Source: JAPORK01 sp026710285
GTDB taxonomy: Bacteria > Pseudomonadota > Gammaproteobacteria > Pseudomonadales > Endozoicomonadaceae
Direction: 5' to 3'
DNA: 64,000 bases
Assembly (NCBI GenBank): GCA_965201045.1
Contig: OZ241746.1
Location: 2,542,001 to 2,606,000, forward strand
Shown: positions 11,301 to 19,634 of the stretch, piece after piece
Layout: each line of letters begins with the position of its first letter
Position numbering within the stretch: the stretch's first letter is position 1
Program-made: the position numbers and the translations under genes
Notes under the pieces: model-generated
Told to the model about the DNA's origin: nothing
The model's database searches: none
What the model saw: only the letters and a program-made list of their open reading frames with translations

Positions 11301-11735
11301 AATTTTGAAAGGATGTCTTGTGGTTGTTGCCTCAGAAAGCTCGCTCAGAGAGTAAAGAGAAATAACTTCTCTTGCTCCGGGGATACTAATAAGAAGCGTT
11401 TTACGTATATTATCAGTTTCACCCAGATTTTTATAGCGGGTTTTAAATCTGTATTTGCACAATGATTCTACAGGATAACTGCCATACTCTTTCTGTAAGA
11501 TCTTTAGTGCATCCCAGAGCGTTGTTACCCATTTGTTCCCATCCTGATTAGCCAGCGCCGGTTCAGTTACAAATGACCAGTCATATTCACTTCCGGCATA
11601 TACTGGTTTGATCATGAACAGATAACAACTTAAAAGGAGTACTATTATTTTTAAAAAAAAATTATAGCATGAGAATTTTACAGAATGATCATCTATTAAT
11701 TGCTTTTTTGGTTTTAATACATAACAAATATACAT
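8346..11735 (-). CDS. Secreted/surface protein with SRCR domain and C-terminal membrane anchor
   Basis: This protein of about 1129 residues is predicted to be exported. I chose the ATG at 11735 because GAGGG lies about 9 bases upstream. Order: N-terminal hydrophobic signal (FLKIIVLLLSCYLFMIKPVYA); a ~250-residue domain of unknown type; a second hydrophobic stretch near residue 290; an Asn-rich region with GNNN and GDHN turns like a beta-helix; then one scavenger receptor cysteine-rich domain at about 570-660 (GRVCSQNF, DAIVACRQMGF, VSCLGNETSLQQCQHD), with the six cysteines of group A SRCR domains. Near the end is a single transmembrane helix (LGSIIVVVSVGAVVLTIHCC), then a ~45-residue charged tail. 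SRCR domains are common in animal receptors and rare in bacteria. The role is unknown; adhesion or host mimicry is inference. Confidence 0.75.
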   Translation of the reverse strand: MYICYVLKPKKQLIDDHSVKFSCYNFFLKIIVLLLSCYLFMIKPVYAGSEYDWSFVTEPALANQDGNKWVTTLWDALKILQKEYGSYPVESLCKYRFKTRYKNLGETDNIRKTLLISIPGAREVISLYSLSELSEATTTRHPFKITVTGMIKDLEDQTNNSKFRSLLEVLHAPLDLTALQIYDDHSMDSAINNVAMEFYHSFMRGVTFLKSKLLPGKSNNTVLPHIDNSWRKACFQRLLVLQKELRQPSPVRYIGMEVPEESEVSEDLDSPDPDINSSTPIISSKLSRMAGYLATGLMLSQQITSVVSAEPPKLWTDSSTSMPYYNSCLSRNGNQCIPVGNENITALITQNPGKNFVAAEDIHASKMNLNSTVSESVFPMFNGTFSTERYGLYGFPVNDSISFFNFVNGSYIEANVPLKSGQIPGDSQPVLTKRAGNNNEVVVRLRKENPTDDDYFTPSITGIIEGDHNKVIVRSDTCQNGFPDDITLKQKDTGILADKVSGNNNHLELQDISITKTINNDVPGNAAGSISGVNNTITHTNIITHNVPQSDSNIIRLTSNDADSTVTGQGHLLISDTGNRNSGRVCSQNFDYTDAIVACRQMGFSEGRNYDDTVYPVPNYSFVTSNVSCLGNETSLQQCQHDLVNNCTFNRDVSLNCTTQAKHNSNTALYSGVLNTAPISDMNTAFAFWDKAGYFYNSSSPQSINPTNSVNTTEPVGWRKGHQHFCGSQQCDTSCHYVNEQFHSLIMDGEKTFLVSRQRYPVYENVSSSDTIMSDDRGLIRLTDISQSGANGTTRLYRPAFNITVDAKNSGHIVYDPPVSEVVVNKTLLSLYQPQQLRRTETEEQSVHSNNGTSTGIQLSQLSVDAKNDSTYRSIKYDLPGEEAAFISETAVFTYHSEEHAIKQHSLHYDGECYSLNTTADASYKLPANSSFIAAGKKSPYLYIVTRHNESLIFSRYDEKNYEEDKIWKQSLTPGSLFNENGRYQLKFNQDQVHLLRIDVIFKQDGTPYNIHIPQHGGCSKVIDQSHQYRASLLRPPITPTPLKPPEETINEETINETTLRFTLGSIIVVVSVGAVVLTIHCCRQNIIECKGSGSYHINEIVDRNDTEMKAIEVKNVDPEANIWELSLT

Positions 11736-12950
11736 TTTATTATTTCCCTCATACAACTAAACTGAGTTATGCTTTTCATTTTTTATATTCAACAATTCTG
11801 AGACGATTTGTAGGCGATTGAACTTAAAAGCTTCATTTTTCAGATGTAAATTAAAATCTTCATCAATCAATATGTTGGTTTCTTACAGCTGTGAAACCGT
11901 TTTAAAAATTATCTAAAGCACTGTTACTAAATTCCGAAAATAATTTACCGAAATTTAGCGAGCATTCTTATCGGGGTAAGAGGATAGTAAAACTATCCGT
12001 ATTAGCAAATAAAATAAATAGAAATGAATATTATAAATAGGTGGATTACACGGAGGGTCGTCTGTTTCTGCATCCCTGCTGGTAGCTTTAAAGTTTCATC
12101 AGTTTTGAAAATGGCATACAAACTATTGAAATTTAAAAAAACGCTTTTAAAACTAATAAAAAATTCCATTCAACCAGGCTTTGGTGCGGCATCCTGAAAT
12201 TTACCAATCCAGTTACAATATGTAACGATTTAACTTTTTAATTGCAGATTAAATATTTTATAATGAAGATACTGTTTATTTATACTAATAAATTTTAATA
12301 GACTAGGAGCATTATTGATACAATGAAAGCTGACATATTACTTTTAACTTTATTAGTCTAAATATTCACCTCAAAACAACATTAAGCTTGTCCTGTACGA
12401 TCTTAGTAAAAATTTTTTAAATCGGATTTTATCCTTTTGTCACCTAAATTTATGAGATAGCAGGTAAACAAAAACGGTACGGACATTTCCAGCAGAGCTT
12501 TGATCAGAGAAACACCGTGAATGCTTTTTTACCGGAGGTTCAGAAACTCTGGGAATAATCAGAATAAAAACATTCAGGATGTTGCTCTGCAGCGGTTATC
12601 TGGTTTCCGATATATCCAGTTTTTAACATACCGAAGTATTTGCTGCAAAAGTATACATAAGCTTGTTTGTAAGGTCGCAACTGTATACGAAGTGTATTGA
12701 GTGCATCTTCAGTTAATTTTCAGGCTTTAGGACATAAAACTTATAACATTATTTATTTTTGTAATTATGTCTTTTTATCTGTTAATTTATACACTGGAAA
12801 GGCAATAATAATTTAAATTAATGGCTTATACACATAAGATTTTTACGGAAAAACATATGAAAAATATAATGTTATATTCGCAACACTTCAGCGCTGCATC
12901 ATCTGCCCAGATAACCACCAATTTAACTTAGGGATTAGAGGAGGTGTATC
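11736..12950. other. Long intergenic region without a recognised gene
   Basis: These 1.2 kb separate the divergently transcribed SRCR gene and cydA. I see no sustained reading frame with family resemblance on either strand, no tRNA and no strong repeat shared with the rest of the window. The right end carries the leader of cydA, which has a strong ribosome binding site (AGAGGAGGTG) just before the ATG. The base composition is slightly less AT-rich around 12460-12620, which may be gene debris, but I could not identify it. Confidence 0.45.
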
Positions 12951-14537
12951 ATGATATCAGATACAGTGGTTAACTTATCACGTTTTCAGTTTTCGCTGAC
13001 AACAATGTATCACTTTTTGTTTGTTCCGCTTACACTAGGAATGAGTGTTATTTTAGCCATCATGGAGTCAGTATATGTGCTAACCGACAAAAAAATCTAT
13101 AAGGATATGACGCAATTCTGGGGTAAGTTGTTTGGTATTAATTTTGCTCTTGGTGTGGCAACAGGTTTAACCATGGAGTTTCAGTTTGGAACAAACTGGT
13201 CTTATTTCTCGCATTATGTAGGTGATATATTTGGAGCACCTCTTGCCATTGAAACGCTGGTTGCATTCTTCCTTGAATCAACTTTTTTTGGTATGTTCTT
13301 TTTTGGTTGGGAACGGTTAAGTAAAGTACAACATTTAGCCTGTACATGCCTTATTGCAGTAGGTACCAGCTTTTCGGCATTATGGATTTTAGTTGCAAAT
13401 GGCTGGATGCAAAATCCCGTAGGGGCACATTTCGATCTGAACACTATGCGCATGCAGCTTAGTAGTTTTTTTGACGTATTTCTCAATCCCCTCGCTCAGG
13501 TTAAATTTATTCATACCATTGCATCAGGTTATGTGGTAGGTGCTATTTTTGTCATGGGTATCAGCGCTTACTATATGCTTAAAAAACGTGACCTGCCTTT
13601 TGCACGTCGTTCTTTTGCTATTGCAGCAGGTTTTGGTCTGGCATCTATCCTGTCTGTTATTGTCCTCGGCGATGAATCTGGCTATACATTAGGTTATGAA
13701 CAAAAAGTCAAACTGGCTGCACTTGAAGGAAACTGGGAAACAGAAAAACCACCAGCTGGTCTTAAGCTTTTTGCATTGCCCAGTAATTCTGAGGAATCAA
13801 ATAAGGCTGTGCTGGAGATTCCCTATATTGGAGGTATTATTATCACCCGTTCTTTGAATACACCTATTATAGGTCTTAAAGAATTAAAAGAACAAAATAA
13901 ACAGCGTATAAAAAGTGGTGCCGTCGCATGGTCATTACTACAAAAAATAAAACAGGGAGAAGATACACCTGAAAACAGAGCTGCCTTTTTAAAAGTAAGC
14001 AAAGATGTAGGTTATGGTATGTTGTTGCTGCGTTATACTCATGATCCGCTTAATGCAACACCTGCACAAATAGAACAGGCAACTGATTATAGTATTCCAC
14101 AGTCATGGCCACTATTTTTCGCATTTCGCATAATGGTTGGTATTGCGCTTATACTGCTCATTATTATTGCTATGAGCTTTTACAAAGTTGCGCGTCGTAT
14201 TGAACATCAAAGTAAATGGCTGTTATGGGCAACTGTCTTTTGTATGCCTTTACCATGGATTGCTGCAGAAATGGGTTGGTTGGTTTCTGAATATGGGCGT
14301 CAACCATGGGCGGTAGCAGGAATATTACCCACTTTTGTCTCTTCTTCTCACTTAACACTAACAGACCTCATACTCAGTATTGCAGGTTTTACTCTGTTAT
14401 ATACGGCTTGTATTATCGTGGAAATGTATCTGATGATTAAATATGCACGCCTTGGACCAAGTAGTCTGCAAACAGGTCGTTATCACTTTGAAAGAGTGGC
14501 ACCAAAAGCAACGACTACACCTGATGTATCAGTGTAA
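12951..14537 (+). CDS. cydA: Cytochrome bd ubiquinol oxidase subunit I
   Basis: CydA carries the quinol site and the three hemes of cytochrome bd oxidase, the high-affinity terminal oxidase of the inner membrane. The 528-residue length matches the long-Q-loop (E. coli type) subfamily. Visible family features are the N-terminal LSRFQFSLTTMYHFLFVPLTLG with the heme-ligand His, GINFALGVATGLTMEFQFGTNW, the Q-loop region beginning GDESGYTLGYEQKVKLAALEG, and the GRQPW signature with its preceding Glu region (MGWLVSEYGRQPWAVAG). A strong AGAGGAGGTG ribosome binding site precedes the ATG. It is followed after 29 bases by cydB and then cydX, forming the standard cydABX operon. Confidence 0.97.
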   Translation: MISDTVVNLSRFQFSLTTMYHFLFVPLTLGMSVILAIMESVYVLTDKKIYKDMTQFWGKLFGINFALGVATGLTMEFQFGTNWSYFSHYVGDIFGAPLAIETLVAFFLESTFFGMFFFGWERLSKVQHLACTCLIAVGTSFSALWILVANGWMQNPVGAHFDLNTMRMQLSSFFDVFLNPLAQVKFIHTIASGYVVGAIFVMGISAYYMLKKRDLPFARRSFAIAAGFGLASILSVIVLGDESGYTLGYEQKVKLAALEGNWETEKPPAGLKLFALPSNSEESNKAVLEIPYIGGIIITRSLNTPIIGLKELKEQNKQRIKSGAVAWSLLQKIKQGEDTPENRAAFLKVSKDVGYGMLLLRYTHDPLNATPAQIEQATDYSIPQSWPLFFAFRIMVGIALILLIIIAMSFYKVARRIEHQSKWLLWATVFCMPLPWIAAEMGWLVSEYGRQPWAVAGILPTFVSSSHLTLTDLILSIAGFTLLYTACIIVEMYLMIKYARLGPSSLQTGRYHFERVAPKATTTPDVSV

Positions 14538-14566
14538 ATATCAATGTTACAAAGAGAAAGTGAATC

Positions 14567-15694
14567 ATGTTTGAATATGCTACATTAAAATTAATTTGGT
14601 GGTTTATCATCGGTTGTCTCATGATTGGTTTTGCAATTATGGACGGATACGATCTGGGGGTTGCAGGACTTTTGAGTATTATTAAAAAAGACAATCATCG
14701 ACGTGTAATGATCAATACCATCGCTCCACATTGGGATGGCAATCAGGTATGGTTTATTGCCATGGGTGGTTGTATTTTTGCTGGCTGGCCTCAGGTTTAT
14801 GCCACTTCTTTTTCCGGATTTTATTTTGCACTACTGATTATTTTATTTTCTCTGATTCTTCGTCCGCTATGCCTTGAGTATCGTATGAAAGTAGCTGAGC
14901 ATCAGAAAAAATACTGCGACCTGGGGCTTATTATTGGAGGAACTTTGGTACCTATTTTGTGCGGTGCTGCCATTGGTAATCTATTTATTGGGTTTGGATT
15001 TAGTCTTGATCATACGCTTCGTTCCAATTTTACCGGTACATTTTTTGATTTATTAAATCCATTTGCTATTTTTTGTGGTGTTTTAAGCTTGTGCATGATA
15101 TGGATGCATGGGGCTACCTGGTTAAGTCTGAGGGTAGATAATGAGACTATCCATAACAGAGTCGTTGTGTTTTCGCGTATTTTTGCAATCGTTGTCATTG
15201 TGTTATTTGCGCTTGGTGGTGTATGGTTGAAGTGGATTCCCGGCTATGTGCTCACAAAGATCAATGAGAATGGCATAGCTGATCCTCTGAATAAAAGTGT
15301 TATTGTACAAACAGGTGCATGGCTGAATAACTATAGTATTTATCCGGCAATGATTATTGCCCCAATAGCTGGATTTTTGGGTTCCATTACGGTGCTGTTA
15401 ACCGTGAAACATCTAGCCTGGCTCGCTTTTCTGGCAAGTTCTGCTGCCGTGGCCGGTATTATAGCAACAGCGGGTATTTCATTGTTTCCCTTTTTGCTTC
15501 CATCAAACACTCATCCGATTTCAAGTCTGACGATCTGGGATTCCACTTCATCTCAAGCGACTTTAACGCTGACTGTTGGTATTGTATCGGTCATGATATG
15601 TGTTGTAACTTTGTATACTCTGTGGTGTCACAGAAAAATGTGGCGACGCCTGAGCACTAAGATAATTGATAATGAAAGTCATAAATTATACTAA
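14567..15694 (+). CDS. cydB: Cytochrome bd ubiquinol oxidase subunit II
   Basis: CydB is the second membrane subunit of cytochrome bd oxidase. It has the same fold as CydA but no catalytic heme ligands. The 375 residues match the family's usual length. The N-terminus shows the conserved LIWWFIIGCLMIGFAIMDGYDLG pattern split over the first helix, followed by IAPHWDGNQVWFIAMGG, which is highly typical of CydB. Several hydrophobic helices follow and the C-terminus is short and basic. It lies 29 bases after cydA and 15 bases before cydX, so the three are very likely co-transcribed. Confidence 0.97.
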   Translation: MFEYATLKLIWWFIIGCLMIGFAIMDGYDLGVAGLLSIIKKDNHRRVMINTIAPHWDGNQVWFIAMGGCIFAGWPQVYATSFSGFYFALLIILFSLILRPLCLEYRMKVAEHQKKYCDLGLIIGGTLVPILCGAAIGNLFIGFGFSLDHTLRSNFTGTFFDLLNPFAIFCGVLSLCMIWMHGATWLSLRVDNETIHNRVVVFSRIFAIVVIVLFALGGVWLKWIPGYVLTKINENGIADPLNKSVIVQTGAWLNNYSIYPAMIIAPIAGFLGSITVLLTVKHLAWLAFLASSAAVAGIIATAGISLFPFLLPSNTHPISSLTIWDSTSSQATLTLTVGIVSVMICVVTLYTLWCHRKMWRRLSTKIIDNESHKLY

Positions 15695-15709
15695 ATGAGG
15701 AGTTATATT

Positions 15710-15844
15710 ATGTGGTACTTTACTTGGATATTAGGCGTAAGTTTTGCAATAGGAATGGGTGTTATTAATGCCTTATGGTATGAATTTCAGGCAGGTGGTT
15801 ATCATGATTCACCGGAAGACAGAGATGACTATCATCTTTCGTAG
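15710..15844 (+). CDS. cydX: Cytochrome bd oxidase small subunit CydX
   Basis: This 44-residue open frame begins MWYFTWILGVSFAIGMGVIN, which is the CydX pattern (MWYF-W-LG then a single membrane helix and a short polar tail). E. coli CydX is 37 residues and is needed for a stable, active CydAB complex. The ATG at 15710 has TGAGGAG as ribosome binding site, 15 bases after cydB stops. The tail is acidic (SPEDRDDYHLS). The position directly behind cydB and the sequence together make the assignment safe. Confidence 0.93.
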   Translation: MWYFTWILGVSFAIGMGVINALWYEFQAGGYHDSPEDRDDYHLS

Positions 15845-15904
15845 CAACGCTCATATATAAAAATAAATATTTTTACCGGGAATCTGTTTATAATTTTTTA
15901 CAGG

Positions 15905-16136
15905 AACCCCAGTTCGGAGTTTTTGGTTTAACAAAAATCATTAATTAACCAATAGATAACACTGAAAAACTGCATCATTCCGGCAGGGATTGCCGGAATC
16001 CCGTAACGGGGAAGTTATATTTTCAGTGATGATTATTCTTTAATAGATTCCCGCCTTCGCAGGAATGAAGGCATATTTTTGAAAATAATGACATAAAACA
16101 TAGTATATTGTGCCAAAAAATCTCCGAACTGGGGTT
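15905..16136. repeat. MITE-like element with near-perfect terminal inverted repeats
   Basis: The left arm at 15905-15919 reads AACCCCAGTTCGGAG, and the right arm at 16122-16136 is its exact reverse complement; similarity continues inward over T-rich/A-rich bases. The element is about 232 bases, has no gene, and holds internal hairpins near 15978-16012 (ATTCCGGCAGGGATTGCCGGAAT-like) and 16048-16070. Its last 44 bases (16093-16136) recur identically at 61001-61044. It fills most of the gap between cydX and murE. Confidence 0.75.
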
Positions 16137-16295
16137 GCAGGAAGTAAAAATGATAAGAAAGAACACTGTTTTTTCAGGATGCATAGCATATAATGGTGTG
16201 GCGTAACAAAAAATAGCTGTTTTATATAAACGTTTGCAACCTGTAAAAAGCGTATCAACAGATTTCAAAAGACTACGAGTAAAGTAATTTACAGC

Positions 16296-17780
16296 ATGAA
16301 TCAATATTCACTTAATAAACTGTTACAGCAGTTCAATATAAACGATCCTGATTGTGCAGTAAATTATACCGGTATAACAACAGACAGCCGTAAAGTAAAA
16401 CCCGGAGATCTTTTTATTGCAACCCCTGGCGTTACCTCTGATGGACGTCAATTTATTTCACAAGCAATCAAACAAGGAGCAGTAGCAGTACTGGCAGAAC
16501 AGGATGAAACATTTTCTGAGAATAAAAAGTATAATAATGTTACAGTTTATGCGATTAAAAACCTTCATTTAAGCACAGGTTCGTTATTGAATCAATGGTT
16601 TGATTATGCATCTGAACAATTAACTGTTGTCGGTATTACCGGTACAAACGGAAAGACATCCTGTTGCTTCTTCCTTGCACAAATTTTACAATATACAGGA
16701 ATAAAAACCGGGGTTGTTGGGACAGTAGGAACCGGTATTTATCCTCAGCTGTTACCTTCTCAAAATACCACTCCCGGTATTTTTGATCTGCATGAAATAT
16801 TGTTCAGATGGAATAAACAACAGATTCCATGGACTGTCATGGAAGTATCCTCACATGCATTGACACAAAGGCGCGTCGATGGTGTTGCATTCGATATAGC
16901 CCTTTTCACTAATATAAGTCGTGACCATTTAGATTTTCATGGTAGTATGAACAACTATGTACAGGCAAAAGCGCAATTATTTTGCCAGCCTGATCTGAAA
17001 TATGCCATTATTAACCAGGATGATAAATATTCTGATGTTATGATTAGCAATATTTCAAAAAAAACTGCCTGTATTACCTATTCACTTAATAATAAAAATG
17101 CTGACATTTATCTGCAAAGAAAACAGTGTACTCATAACTATACAGAAGTCTTAATAAAAACACCCTGGGGATGTGGTGAATTTAAAACCCAACTATTTGG
17201 ACGGTTTAATTTATACAACTTAGCTGGTGTGATTGGTGTACTCGGATGTGCTGACTTTGCATTACATACAATACTTTCAGCTATAGAGAAAATAAACTAC
17301 GTTCCCGGAAGAATGACAGTCTATGGTGGAAATAATCAACCACTCGTATTGGTTGATTATGCACATACACCGGATGCATTAAGCAATGCTCTGCTGGCGA
17401 TCAAAGAACACCACAATGGAAAAATTATTTGTATCTTTGGGTGTGGTGGTGATCGTGACCGGGGAAAACGTCCTCTCATGATGAAAGCTGCTCTTGAATA
17501 TGCAGATCAAGTTGTACTCACCAGCGATAATCCCCGTTTTGAAGATCCTTTAAGTATTATTGATGATGCTCTGGCTGCTGTACCACCGCACAAAAAAGGT
17601 CAGATAGCTATTATCCCTGATCGCAAACAAGCTATCAACCAGACAATACGTAATACCCAAAAAAATGTTGCTATTCTCGTCGCAGGGAAAGGGCATGAGA
17701 ATTATCAGGAAATTGCAGGAATAAAGTATCATCTGGATGATGGAGAAATAGTAGAGAATGCACTTATGTGCAATAATTGA
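16296..17780 (+). CDS. murE: UDP-MurNAc-tripeptide synthetase (meso-diaminopimelate ligase)
   Basis: MurE adds meso-diaminopimelate to UDP-MurNAc-L-Ala-D-Glu in the cytoplasm, a step of peptidoglycan precursor synthesis. The 494-residue length is normal. Visible motifs are the N-terminal ITTDSRKVKPGDLF, the ATP-binding loop GITGTNGKTS near residue 110, the MEVSSHAL motif, NISRDHLDFHG, the DYAHTPDAL segment and, near residue 410, DNPRFEDP. The DNPR sequence is the signature for meso-DAP rather than lysine. The gene stands alone here, with a repeat on each side, whereas in most gammaproteobacteria it sits in the mra/mur/fts cluster. It could be the only copy moved by rearrangement or a second copy. 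Confidence 0.95.
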   Translation: MNQYSLNKLLQQFNINDPDCAVNYTGITTDSRKVKPGDLFIATPGVTSDGRQFISQAIKQGAVAVLAEQDETFSENKKYNNVTVYAIKNLHLSTGSLLNQWFDYASEQLTVVGITGTNGKTSCCFFLAQILQYTGIKTGVVGTVGTGIYPQLLPSQNTTPGIFDLHEILFRWNKQQIPWTVMEVSSHALTQRRVDGVAFDIALFTNISRDHLDFHGSMNNYVQAKAQLFCQPDLKYAIINQDDKYSDVMISNISKKTACITYSLNNKNADIYLQRKQCTHNYTEVLIKTPWGCGEFKTQLFGRFNLYNLAGVIGVLGCADFALHTILSAIEKINYVPGRMTVYGGNNQPLVLVDYAHTPDALSNALLAIKEHHNGKIICIFGCGGDRDRGKRPLMMKAALEYADQVVLTSDNPRFEDPLSIIDDALAAVPPHKKGQIAIIPDRKQAINQTIRNTQKNVAILVAGKGHENYQEIAGIKYHLDDGEIVENALMCNN

Positions 17781-17879
17781 GATTTTACAAATACAAATGT
17801 CCTTGTATCTCCGTTGTCACTATTATTTTACATTGTCGTCCCTACACATCTTTCTATCATTAATGTTTGCGTGCGAGAC

Positions 17880-18055
17880 CCCTTCCTTTAGGGCTGTCTT
17901 TTAGTCACATTTTTTAATCTCAGATTTTTATTCACAGATTTATTTTCTGCTGAATATACTAATCTTTACCGAATGCACCGTGGGCTGAGCCTGTCGAAGT
18001 CCGGTGTTTTTGGTCTCTAGGCTTCCACAGGCTCAGCCCACGGTTTTATGCCAAG
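17880..18055. repeat. Dispersed intergenic repeat, copy 1 (GGGCTGAGCCTGTCGAAG type)
   Basis: This is one of three related copies in the window (others at about 28905-29105 and 50865-51083). Each copy has a box like GGGCTGTCTTTTAGTCACA, then a T-rich part, then a box like AATATACTAATCTTT, then an inverted repeat of GTGGGCTGAGCCTGTCGAAG and CTTCCACAGGCTCAGCCCAC. The hairpin near 17988-18043 lies between murE (plus strand) and the convergent minus-strand gene at 18068, where it may also act as a bidirectional transcription stop. Confidence 0.75.
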
Positions 18056-18067
18056 AAGGGTATATTT

Positions 18068-18646
18068 TCACTTTGGACAGGCTAAGATATGAATTATTGC
18101 AACATGACCGCCAGCTCTGGAAAAACAAAGATTTGTCGTTGCATAGCCATTAACTGTTTCATAAGGTTCAGATGTACATGATATGATTTTTCCTTTAGTC
18201 CGCTTACAATGAGTGCCTCCAAACCACCAGTTGTTTATCCCTGATGCATTTCCTTGTGCAAGAACCACACCATCAAAAACCAAAGTAACACCTTTCACTC
18301 CCTGACCTGACTTTACATTGGATATTGTGAGTCTGCCTTCAACAGCAAAATTAAGTTTTTTAGGTTTTTTATCAAAGGTATTATCTTCTTTTGGAATCCA
18401 GCTATTAAAACAATTTGCCACATATTTTGATGACTTTCTGCCGGCTTTTACGATAATCTCATTATTCTTTGTAGTTACACCATCATAAGGCTGTTTTTGT
18501 GTAACACAGTTCCGGGTTGCTTGAAAGTTTACTTTGAGATTATTCAAATATTTGTCCATTGACGATCCGGCTGCTATCAGAGGTACTCCTACGATACCAC
18601 CAACCGGACCTATTACGCCCGTTGTAACTTCACCTGCTGTTTCCAT
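18068..18646 (-). CDS. Hypothetical protein, unknown function
   Basis: I do not recognise this 193-residue protein. The ATG at 18646 is preferred because AAGGAAAGG lies just upstream. The frame stays open to a TTG at 18772 but has no ribosome binding site there. The N-terminus holds a Gly/Val-rich hydrophobic stretch (VIGPVGGIVGVPLIAAG) that could be one membrane segment or a glycine-zipper-like element. The rest is polar with several cysteines (RNCVT, ANCFNSW, GTHCKR, ISCTSE, TNLCFS, ILACPK), suggesting a disulfide-containing exported domain. Neighbours give no functional hint. A secreted or surface protein is possible but not shown. Confidence 0.5.
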   Translation of the reverse strand: METAGEVTTGVIGPVGGIVGVPLIAAGSSMDKYLNNLKVNFQATRNCVTQKQPYDGVTTKNNEIIVKAGRKSSKYVANCFNSWIPKEDNTFDKKPKKLNFAVEGRLTISNVKSGQGVKGVTLVFDGVVLAQGNASGINNWWFGGTHCKRTKGKIISCTSEPYETVNGYATTNLCFSRAGGHVAIIHILACPK

Positions 18647-18772
18647 ATCCTTTCCTTTTTTGGAGTTTTTAGCTGATTTTTGTATCTGAAATCGTACACG
18701 ATTATTATGTTGCTTTACTGAAAAAACATAATTTTGCTGTGTTATCAAAAAATAGTGTAATAGTCGAAACAA

Positions 18773-19634
18773 TTAAACGACAAAATGAATCCATTTTTTT
18801 GTTTTTCATTTTGAAAACCTTTTTTAGATTTTAAATATTACATGTTGACTGATATTTAATTTAAATACACAGCTCTTTTTGAAATTGATTATGATAATTT
18901 TTTTGTATATGAGTAATTGAAGTGGCATGCAATAAAGTAAATTATTTTATCTATAAAGAATTTTATTACAGGGTATCCTGAATATCTAAGAATATAAAAT
19001 ATTCTAATTTATCATTTACTATAGACTGTATTTCAAAGAAAAAGTTCTTCAACTTTAGTATTTATGACAGAGTGAATAGTTAATTACTTAAATAAAAAGT
19101 CATAAAGTATATAAATTGCCACTATTTTCTAAGTAACGTGGAAGTCTAAAACCTGGTCAACCCGGTTAAGGTATAATATATGAAAAACTGAAAAGATAAA
19201 GATTTTTAGCTAAAAACTCTGAATCGAGAATTTATAATAAGATAATATAAACATAAATCAATAAATTATTTTTTTGTTTATAGAATATTTCGTATAATGT
19301 CCTCAATATATCTTTTTATTTTTAATGCATACAATCTACTTAAAAAAAGCTAATTCACTTTTAAACAGTTAACATAAAAACTTTTTAATTAATATATAGC
19401 ATCAGCTATCTGAAAAAGTTACAAAATTTGTTTTTGTATCGTATATTTTTTATCTGTTAATATTTTTAATTTAAACAACATAGCAGCTTTTTATTTGTTA
19501 AGTACTATAAATTATATTGTCCTATTTTTAAAAACTATCAAATCTTATCTGTAGTCGGGTAATTACAGTACAATAATCATTTAAAACTGTGGATAATTGA
19601 GGTAAAAAAATTACGAACCAATGAGGAAAATTGT
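18773..19634. other. Very AT-rich gene-free region
   Basis: This stretch separates two divergently read genes. It has no credible reading frame. The only structure I see is the short repeat at 19135-19175, shared with 46407-46446. The right end contains the ribosome binding site (GAGGAAA) of the J-domain gene. Confidence 0.5.
19135..19175. repeat. Short dispersed repeat, about 40 bases, copy 1
   Basis: The segment beginning AACGTGGAA, followed by CTAAAACCTG, CAACCCG and TTAAGGT, recurs with a few changes at 46407-46446. Both copies lie in gene-free AT-rich DNA upstream of a plus-strand gene for an unusual protein. Its origin is unknown. Confidence 0.6.
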
